Translations under genes and position numbers: made by a program
Origin: Corynebacterium gerontici
GTDB taxonomy: Bacteria; Actinomycetota; Actinomycetes; Mycobacteriales; Mycobacteriaceae
Assembly: GCF_003813985.1 (NCBI RefSeq)
Contig: NZ_CP033897.1
Span: 1,054,001-1,118,000, forward strand
Reading direction: 5' to 3'
Length of the DNA stretch: 64,000 bases
Shown here: positions 58,186 through 64,000 of the stretch, in pieces
How positions within the stretch are numbered: the stretch's first letter is position 1
How the letters are laid out: every line of letters begins with the position of its first letter
Notes under the pieces: generated by a model
What the model was told of the DNA's origin: nothing
Seen by the model: only the letters and a program-made list of their open reading frames with translations
Databases searched by the model: none

Positions 58186-60731
58186 TGAATCCGGGGCTGT
58201 TCAGAAAGTTAGGAATCACCTCGTTGCAGGGCTTGCGTGCCGTGCCGGTGACGCTGACGCTCGTGGCCGTGATGTGGTTGCTGTTTGCCATGGAAACGGC
58301 GCAGAAGAATCCCACCGAAACTCTTTTCGGTTTTCTACCCGACGACGCCATAGCCTCAGCGGATTGGATTACTGCGGGACTCACTGCGGGCACGTTAGTC
58401 AATATGGTGTGGTCCACGCTGGCGGCGCTGGTGTTCGCCACTGCGGCGGAAGTGAAGCTCGGTTCGAAGCGCTTCATTCTCGCAGCTTTTGTGATGTCGG
58501 CACTGTCGATGCCCATCGGCATGCTCGCTGCCCACGTCGTGGAAGCGATTGGAATGAATCAGTGGGGAACAGATTTGCTCCGCGATGCAGTGCTCACCCC
58601 CATCGGATGGATCTTCGGGGCCGCTGCTGTGGCCAGTGCCTCCATGGGGGTGGTGTGGTCCAGGCGAGTTCGGGTCGCGCTCGTAACCATCACCGTGGCG
58701 CTGATTGCCTTCTCCGGCACGATGACGGACTTTGTTGCTTTGGCGGCAGTGGTGCTGGGCCTGTTGATTGGCAAGATGCAGTTGGGTGGTCAGTCTTATG
58801 CGAAGCTGCCCAAGAAAGCATTGCGTTCTTCGCTGCGTGAGGGCCGCTTACTCGTGGGTGTTGCGCTGTTTGGCGTAGCACTAGGCCCAGCGATTGTGGC
58901 GATGAGCCCAGATGGGCATAGCCCGCTCACCTTGGTGTCTTCGATGATGTGGACTCCGGCGCTCGTCCAGCAATACCTAGAACGCTCCTGCGTGCAAGGC
59001 GGTGAAATCCAGGCCTGCCACGAAGCTATCCAAGCCGCCAGTGACAATGCAGTAGCGGCCATGGTGGCGGCCTTGGTGCCTCTGATGCTCCAGGCCGTGC
59101 TTTCCTTCGGTCTTGCGAAGGGTCGGAGGGTCGCGTGGTGGATGTCGCTGGCATTGCAAATAGGCACGATCGCAATTTTGCTGCTGCAGCTCGAATCATT
59201 CTCAGCGGACATCGATGACGCAACGGTGCTTGGCCTCAACGTGTTCTGGTTGCTCGTGCCGTGGCTGGCAAGCATTGTCTTGTTGCTTGTTACCCGCCGA
59301 TGGTTCTTCGTGGACGTCGACAAGCGAGGATGGCGCGCGTTTTGGATCAAAGTGGCCGCGTTAGGCCTGGTCAGTGCAACATTTGTCGTGGTGGCATTCC
59401 TAGTTGCCACGCCCGATACCGCGTTTTCAACTGCTTTTGGCCATGCCATTTCAAAGCTTCCGGAGCATTTTGTGCCGTTGAGCTCTGGGTGGATGGGGGA
59501 TTCGCCGACTCGGGTTATGGGACACCGCGCCACCGTCATTTCGCTGTGGGCTGCCAACTTGTTCTGGTTCGGGCTGGCGATTGCCACATGGCAGCTCATC
59601 AGCACTGTCCCGGATGCTGCCAGCGCGCAGGGGCGCCGCCGTATGCTTGCAATGTTGGAGGAGGGCAGCGGCGACCATCTTTCATGGATGACGCTGTGGC
59701 AAAACAACCGCTACTGGTTCTCCGATGATCCCAGTGTCCCGGGCGCGGTGGCTTATCAGGTGCGAAAAGGTATCGCTGTCACGGTGGGGGAGCCGGTGTG
59801 TGGACCGCTGCCAGCGCTGGAGGAATCCGAGGAGGCGCACGGCCATGAGTTAGCACCAGCGCCTGAGCAACATCGCCTTCAACTTGCACGGGCCTTCGCC
59901 CTTTTTGCACATCAGCAGGGCTGGCAAGTGGCCTGGTATTCGGTTCGCGAAGAATTTGCGCTGGAACTCGACGCCGATGGATTCAAACGTCTGCATGTTG
60001 CGGAGGAATCCATCATGAATTGTGAAAACACTGAGTTTAAGGGCAAAAAGTTCCAAAACATCCGCACCGCCCGCAATCGTGCAGGGAAAGAAGGTGTGAG
60101 CACGGTGTGGGGATCATGGGAGGAAATCGGCCCCGAGCTTCAGCGCAAAGTGGAGGAGCTTTCGGAGGCTTGGGTGGCCGAAAAGGCGCTCCCCGAAATG
60201 GGTTTTACGCTGGGAACCTTAGAAGAACTCCGTGTTGAAGGTACGATGCTCCTGCTCGCCGTAGATGACGAAGGCACGCTGCACGGAGTGACGAGTTGGT
60301 TGCCGGTATATGAGCAGGGGCACCTGGTGGGTTTCACTCTTGATTTCATGCGTAGAAACGCCCGAGGCTTCCGCCCCGTGATCGAATTCCTGCTGGCCGA
60401 AGCAACCGTGCGCGCAAAGGAGGCTGGCTGCTCCTGGATTTCGCTTTCCGGCGCGCCCTTGGCCCCCTCGAAACAAGCTGGGGATTCAACCGACGCGCTT
60501 GGGCAGTTGCTCAACCTTGTCGGTGAGATGATTGAGCCGCTCTACGGATTCCGCTCGCTGGCGTTTTCCAAAAACAAGTTCCACCCAGAGCACCAAGGTT
60601 GGTATCTCTGTTATAACGATGAACTTGCTTTGCCATCCATCGGCCTTGCCGTCACCCAGTGCTACCTGCCACAAATGAAGGTCGAGGATGCCTCAAACGT
60701 CATGAAAACATGGTGGGCGAGTAAGGCATAG
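58185..60731 (+). CDS. Aminoacyl-phosphatidylglycerol synthase-like membrane protein (DUF2156)
   Basis: 848 residues. A long membrane part (residues about 15-480, roughly ten or more helices, the first four rhomboid-like) is followed by the soluble DUF2156 synthase domain of the MprF/LysX class (about 510-840), with NNRYWFSDDPSVPGAVAYQVRKGIAVTVGEPVCGP, KFQNIRTARNRAGKEGV and WISLSGAPLAPSKQ. Members transfer an amino acid from aminoacyl-tRNA to phosphatidylglycerol or diacylglycerol; the C. glutamicum homologue uses alanine. Substrate here inferred. Start overlaps the hydrolase stop (TGATG). A copy of the 11-base word begins at the last base of its stop. Confidence 0.87.
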   Translation: MNPGLFRKLGITSLQGLRAVPVTLTLVAVMWLLFAMETAQKNPTETLFGFLPDDAIASADWITAGLTAGTLVNMVWSTLAALVFATAAEVKLGSKRFILAAFVMSALSMPIGMLAAHVVEAIGMNQWGTDLLRDAVLTPIGWIFGAAAVASASMGVVWSRRVRVALVTITVALIAFSGTMTDFVALAAVVLGLLIGKMQLGGQSYAKLPKKALRSSLREGRLLVGVALFGVALGPAIVAMSPDGHSPLTLVSSMMWTPALVQQYLERSCVQGGEIQACHEAIQAASDNAVAAMVAALVPLMLQAVLSFGLAKGRRVAWWMSLALQIGTIAILLLQLESFSADIDDATVLGLNVFWLLVPWLASIVLLLVTRRWFFVDVDKRGWRAFWIKVAALGLVSATFVVVAFLVATPDTAFSTAFGHAISKLPEHFVPLSSGWMGDSPTRVMGHRATVISLWAANLFWFGLAIATWQLISTVPDAASAQGRRRMLAMLEEGSGDHLSWMTLWQNNRYWFSDDPSVPGAVAYQVRKGIAVTVGEPVCGPLPALEESEEAHGHELAPAPEQHRLQLARAFALFAHQQGWQVAWYSVREEFALELDADGFKRLHVAEESIMNCENTEFKGKKFQNIRTARNRAGKEGVSTVWGSWEEIGPELQRKVEELSEAWVAEKALPEMGFTLGTLEELRVEGTMLLLAVDDEGTLHGVTSWLPVYEQGHLVGFTLDFMRRNARGFRPVIEFLLAEATVRAKEAGCSWISLSGAPLAPSKQAGDSTDALGQLLNLVGEMIEPLYGFRSLAFSKNKFHPEHQGWYLCYNDELALPSIGLAVTQCYLPQMKVEDASNVMKTWWASKA

Positions 60732-60741
60732 CTTTTCGACG
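60731..60741 (-). repeat. Copy 11 of 11-base word CGTCGAAAAGC
   Basis: Exact copy on the minus strand, overlapping the last base of the TAG stop of the preceding gene, exactly as after tyrS; extended form CGTCGAAAAGCTA. Confidence 0.7.
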
Positions 60742-60817
60742 CCCACGTTGCTCACACGCCGCGCCTTCCCAACTACCATGGGGTCCCATCGACCTCAGCA
60801 GCGGAGATCCGAAAACG

Positions 60818-60854
60818 CCAGGAGCCAGAAGGCGAAACGCCTTCTGGCTCCTGG
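60818..60854 (-). terminator. Strong hairpin terminator of tRNA-Pro
   Basis: Perfect 17-bp stem (60818-60834 with 60838-60854) and a 3-nt AAA loop. On the minus strand it is followed by CGTTTTC. It starts 4 nt after the tRNA CCA end. On the plus strand the tail is only TTATT, so it may also slow readthrough from the DUF2156 gene. Confidence 0.85.
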
Positions 60855-60858
60855 TTAT

Positions 60859-60935
<77 letters not shown>

Positions 60936-61009
60936 CCGTTGCTCTCGGCAACTGCTATAGGTTACAACGACGTACGTTCCTCACACCAATCGCCAGTTCA
61001 GCAAGGGTT

Positions 61010-61390
61010 TTAGTCCACAATTCCGGTGCTGTAGACCCACTTGCGGTCAACGCGTTTGAAGAAGCTGCGCTCACGCTGTTGGGACACGTGGCCGTCGAAA
61101 AGCAATGTGGCTAGGAACTCTACTTCCCCGAACTGGTCAAAGGGGCCGCCACGCTTGGTGCCTAGAACTTGCAGGCTGCGGTATTGAACACCGGGATCGA
61201 ACGCTAGCTTGGTGGGCGCGGTGCTCGGATCCCAGGTGCGGAGCAAATACTGTGCGTCGCCCACCGCAAAGGCGCTAAAGCGCGATCGCATGAGCTGCTC
61301 GGCGGTGGCCGCGTCGGCCTCACCCCGGTGGAACTTGCCGCAGCAGGTTTCGTAGGAGATGCCGGTTCCGCAGGGGCATGGCGTGCCCAT
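61010..61390 (-). CDS. YchJ/UPF0225 family protein with SEC-C motif
   Basis: 126 residues. The N-terminal SEC-C zinc motif is PCPCGTGISYETCCGKFHRGE, then the YchJ domain AEQLMRSRFSAFAVGDAQYLLRTWDPSTAP and EFLATLLFDGHVSQQRERSFFKRVDRKWVYSTG, an NTF2-like fold. Function unknown. The ATG overlaps the stop of the hydrolase-OsmC gene (TAATG), so the two are coupled. A copy of the 11-base word lies in it. Confidence 0.9.
   Translation of the reverse strand: MGTPCPCGTGISYETCCGKFHRGEADAATAEQLMRSRFSAFAVGDAQYLLRTWDPSTAPTKLAFDPGVQYRSLQVLGTKRGGPFDQFGEVEFLATLLFDGHVSQQRERSFFKRVDRKWVYSTGIVD
61093..61103 (+). repeat. Copy 12 of 11-base word CGTCGAAAAGC
   Basis: Exact copy on the plus strand, lying inside the minus-strand YchJ gene (coding strand reads L-L-F-D-G). 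Confidence 0.7.
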
Positions 61391-62568
61391 TACTCGTCCT
61401 CGATGTGAACGTTCGGGCCGAAGAGATGATCAATGCCACTTTGGGCCACCGCAGCTTTGAGTTCCTCGCGCTCCTCGTGGCTCAACTCGCCTTCGATTGC
61501 GATAGTACGGCGCAGGTGGAGCTCGTCGTCCGAGGCCAGCGCGCGGGTGACAGTCACCTCAACATCGTCGAGCGCGATCCGCGATTCCTTGGCCGCGATG
61601 CGCACTGCCTGTGAAGTCGCTGAAGCAATCGCAGAGATAATCATCTGCGTGGGGGAGTAGCCAAGATTCTTGCCACCATTGGCTTTCTCCCGGTCAGTAG
61701 TGAAGGTGTGGGTGCCGGTGCGCACCAAATCCGCGTACTTGCCAGCCTTGATGGAATGAGCAATCGCTACGCCTTCGGGAATCGTATCTACTTGATCGCC
61801 ATCGGAAGCTGCAACGATGTACTGCTCGAACCATGTGCGGATCTGGCGCGCGGCGGTTTGGGCAGCGCCTTGACGAGTAACAAGGTGATCCGCCTTGTGC
61901 AGTGTGACCAACGATTTGGGATAGCGGGTGAGCTGGAAGATCAACTGCGCATTTTCAACACCTACCGTGGTGTCGATGGGTGAATGCAGGATCAGCAGCG
62001 GCTTGCGCAGCTTGGGCAGGTATGTCTCGGGATTGGTCTCCGCTAAATCCTCAAGGAACTCGCGGGAAATGGTGATTTCTCGCCCGCCAAGGGTCAGCGT
62101 CACCGCCCCATTTTCGTCGACTTCTCCAATGCGATCGGCAAAGTGCAACACCGCGTGAGCTGGATCGAAAGGTGCACCGATGGTGGCGACGCCCCTGAGA
62201 TTCTTCAATTGGGTCGCAGCCTTCAGCGAAGCCGCACCGCCCAGGGAGTGGCCGATGAGCAGTTGGGGAGCCTCATAGTGTTCGGTGAGCCAATCATTGA
62301 CTGCCTTGATGTCTTCGACATTCTCGCTGAAACTCGTCTCGTGGAAATTGCCCTCCGATTGGCCCAGGCCAGGGAAATCAAAGCGCAAGCACGCGATACC
62401 CAAATCGGCCAGCGTTTTGCTCACTCTGGACGCGGCCGGCGTGAAGCGTGAGCCGGTGAAGCAGTGCGCGAAGATGGCGAAAGCCTGCGGCTTGGAATCG
62501 GGGAAGTCGATGGTGGCGGCAAGTTGATAGCCCTTGGAAGAGGGCACCTTTACGCTCTGTGAATGCAT
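61390..62568 (-). CDS. Alpha/beta hydrolase-OsmC fusion protein
   Basis: 392 residues. Residues 1-250 form an alpha/beta hydrolase (IFAHCFTGSRFTPAASRVSKTLADLGIACLRFDFPGLGQSEG; nucleophile Ser in LLIGHSLGGAASLKAA; HKADHLVTR with the catalytic His). Residues about 255-392 form an OsmC-like domain (LVRTGTHTFTTDREKANGGKNLGYSPTQMIISAIASATSQAVRIAAKE), where the usual first Cys of peroxide-reducing OsmC (SCxxG) is not obvious. Such fusions are widespread and of unknown role. The start is ATG 62568 with AAGGAG 12 nt upstream. Operon with the YchJ gene. Confidence 0.88.
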   Translation of the reverse strand: MHSQSVKVPSSKGYQLAATIDFPDSKPQAFAIFAHCFTGSRFTPAASRVSKTLADLGIACLRFDFPGLGQSEGNFHETSFSENVEDIKAVNDWLTEHYEAPQLLIGHSLGGAASLKAATQLKNLRGVATIGAPFDPAHAVLHFADRIGEVDENGAVTLTLGGREITISREFLEDLAETNPETYLPKLRKPLLILHSPIDTTVGVENAQLIFQLTRYPKSLVTLHKADHLVTRQGAAQTAARQIRTWFEQYIVAASDGDQVDTIPEGVAIAHSIKAGKYADLVRTGTHTFTTDREKANGGKNLGYSPTQMIISAIASATSQAVRIAAKESRIALDDVEVTVTRALASDDELHLRRTIAIEGELSHEEREELKAAVAQSGIDHLFGPNVHIEDE

Positions 62569-62761
62569 GAAAGCGCAACGCTCCTTGATGGTGCAGTTCG
62601 AAAATGAGATTGCAATAAACGCACCCCAGCTTAAGTGAGAACTACCCCGGGAGTAACACTGCATTCATGTCGCGTTGGTTAAGCTGGAGCGAGTATGCAA
62701 CGTAGCTCACCCCGGTGGCGGCGCGGCATCGTTTTCGTGCATCCAGGAAAGAGGATTGGTA

Positions 62762-64000
62762 GTGGCAGGTTTCGGCTGGTTTTGGGACGCAATGGGTGGA
62801 AAATCCGGGCGTAATCAAAAGCGAAGCAAGCAGGTGGTTGCTCAATCGTCGGCACTCCACAGTGAAGTTGCAGCGCTGAGTGATGCCGAGTTGCGCGATC
62901 ATGCTACGCGCGCTGTTGCACAAGGCCATATGAACGATCCTGCACGTTTCCTTGCGGTGCTCGCCGAGGCGTCGCGTCGCGCCCTTGGACTTTCTCCCTT
63001 CGAGGTTCAAACTCAAGCCGTGCTTCGTTTGCTCGAAGGCGACGTGATCCAGATGGACACTGGTGAAGGTAAAACCCTCGTCGGTGCAATGGCTGCCACC
63101 GGTTTTGGGCTGATGGGGAAATCAGTTCATTGCGTCACGGTCAATGAATACTTGGCGCGTCGAGATGCTGCATGGATGTCGCCCCTGGTTGAGTTCTTCG
63201 GTTTGAGTGTCGCACACATTGAGGAATCGATGACTGCGGGGGAGCGTCGAAAAGCTTATGGCTGCGATGTCGTCTATGCGCCGGTGAGTGAAATTGGTTT
63301 CGATGTACTGCGTGACCAACTCATCACTTCCAGGGATCAGGCGGTGCAGCAAGGAGCGGATATTGCGCTTGTCGACGAAGCCGACTCCGTACTTGTCGAC
63401 GAAGCCCTGGTGCCTCTGGTGCTCGCCGGTAATGAGCCCGGTGCCGCGCCATCGGGCCGAATCACCGACGTGGTGAGCAAACTGAAAGAAGACACGCACT
63501 TCGCCATTGACAGCGATCAACGAAACGCGTTCCTCACTGACCAAGGTGCGCGAAAAGTGGAGCAGATGCTTGGCATCGATTCGCTCTACGCCGAACCGCA
63601 TGTGGGAACGACCCTCGTGCAGGTAAACCTGGCGCTACATGCTCGAGCAATGCTGACACGCGACGTTCACTACATCGTCCGCGACGGCAAGGTGGCGCTC
63701 ATCGACACCGCCAAGGGCCGTGTGGCTGAACTGCAGCGCTGGCCCGATGGCGTGCAAGCAGCCGTAGAAGCCAAGGAAGGACTCGCCGTTACTGAGGGTG
63801 GCCGAATTTTGGACACCATCACGCTGCAGGCACTGATGGGCAGGTATCCGCAGGTTTGTGGCATGACCGGCACCGCTGTAGAAGCGACCGATCAGCTCCG
63901 CCAGTTTTATAACTTAAGAGTTTCAGTGATTCCCCGCAATCAGGAAAACCAACGTTTCGATGAGGCGCACCGCATTTACGCGACTGCAGCCGACAAGTAT
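62762..64000 (+). CDS. secA2: Accessory Sec translocase ATPase SecA2, 3'-truncated by the window edge
   Basis: First 413 codons of a SecA-type ATPase. It starts GTG with AAAGAGGA 6 nt upstream: MAGFGWFWDAMGGKSGRNQK. Motif I is DVIQMDTGEGKTLVGA, then VTVNEYLARRDAAWM, the DEAD-box line IALVDEADSVLVDEALVPLVLAG, the preprotein cross-linking region and MTGTAVEATDQL. The short N-terminus and VDEADSVLVDEALVPLVLAG variant agree with actinobacterial SecA2, not the housekeeping SecA1. It would drive export of a small set of proteins through SecYEG. Continues past 64000. Confidence 0.93.
   Translation, partial: MAGFGWFWDAMGGKSGRNQKRSKQVVAQSSALHSEVAALSDAELRDHATRAVAQGHMNDPARFLAVLAEASRRALGLSPFEVQTQAVLRLLEGDVIQMDTGEGKTLVGAMAATGFGLMGKSVHCVTVNEYLARRDAAWMSPLVEFFGLSVAHIEESMTAGERRKAYGCDVVYAPVSEIGFDVLRDQLITSRDQAVQQGADIALVDEADSVLVDEALVPLVLAGNEPGAAPSGRITDVVSKLKEDTHFAIDSDQRNAFLTDQGARKVEQMLGIDSLYAEPHVGTTLVQVNLALHARAMLTRDVHYIVRDGKVALIDTAKGRVAELQRWPDGVQAAVEAKEGLAVTEGGRILDTITLQALMGRYPQVCGMTGTAVEATDQLRQFYNLRVSVIPRNQENQRFDEAHRIYATAADKY
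63245..63255 (+). repeat. Copy 13 of 11-base word CGTCGAAAAGC
   Basis: Exact copy on the plus strand inside secA2, read as R-R-K-A. Confidence 0.7.

Overview
The window is a chromosomal segment of a Corynebacterium-type actinobacterium. Evidence for this: the order of the housekeeping genes follows the Mycobacterium/Corynebacterium core (coaE-uvrB-usp, uvrA-infC-rpmI-rplT, pheST-argCJBDFRGH, tyrS, TPR gene-HAD gene-small ORF-tlyA-nadK-recN-steA-steB-pyrG-NUDIX-xerD-parA-scpA ... scpB-rluB-cmk-der); the cell-separation pair SteA/SteB is present; many starts look leaderless, with a -10 hexamer 6-8 nt before the start codon; and the 16S sequence is actinobacterial. A sialidase at the left edge suggests an animal-associated species. 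I do not name a species.

Layout. 1-8.5 kb: a 3'-truncated sialidase gene (minus), coaE, uvrB, a universal stress protein, then a minus-strand block with an RNA-polymerase-associated HelD-type helicase (apparently a CTG start), a DoxX-like protein with a long Lys/Ala tail, and an MBL-fold hydrolase. 8.5-13 kb: uvrA behind a LexA-type box, then infC (ATC start, long structured leader)-rpmI-rplT. 13-28.5 kb: a TM2 protein, a SpoU rRNA methyltransferase, pheST, the complete arginine cluster argCJBDFRGH, a Trm112-like gene and tyrS. 28.5-34.5 kb: one rrn operon (16S-23S-5S) with no spacer tRNA, a boxA-like leader element and a long inverted repeat that brackets the 23S gene. 34.5-47.7 kb: a core cluster of RNA modification, NAD kinase, recN, SteAB, pyrG, NUDIX, xerD, a ParA-like gene and scpA. 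47.8-52.3 kb: a four-gene insert (BioD-like, bioA, bioD, CPA1 antiporter) that separates scpA from scpB. 52.3-56 kb: scpB-rluB-cmk-der. 56-64 kb: a methyltransferase, a membrane hydrolase translationally coupled to an aminoacyl-phosphatidylglycerol-synthase-like protein, tRNA-Pro(GGG), YchJ/UPF0225, a hydrolase-OsmC fusion, and the 5' part of secA2.

How the genes work together: uvrA, uvrB and recN form the DNA-repair part, with LexA-like boxes at uvrA and recN. The arg genes form one regulon, with ArgR encoded inside the cluster and a likely ArgR site over the argC promoter. infC/rpmI/rplT, pheST, tyrS, tlyA, rluB, der and rrn serve translation. scpA/scpB, xerD, the ParA-like protein and SteAB serve chromosome segregation and cell separation.

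The least explained signal is an 11-base word, CGTCGAAAAGC (either strand). I found 13 exact copies between 12.98 and 63.25 kb; random sequence of this size would give about 0.03. The copies lie in genes in several reading frames, across stop codons and between genes, so the word appears to be selected as DNA, not as protein. I do not recognise it as a described element.
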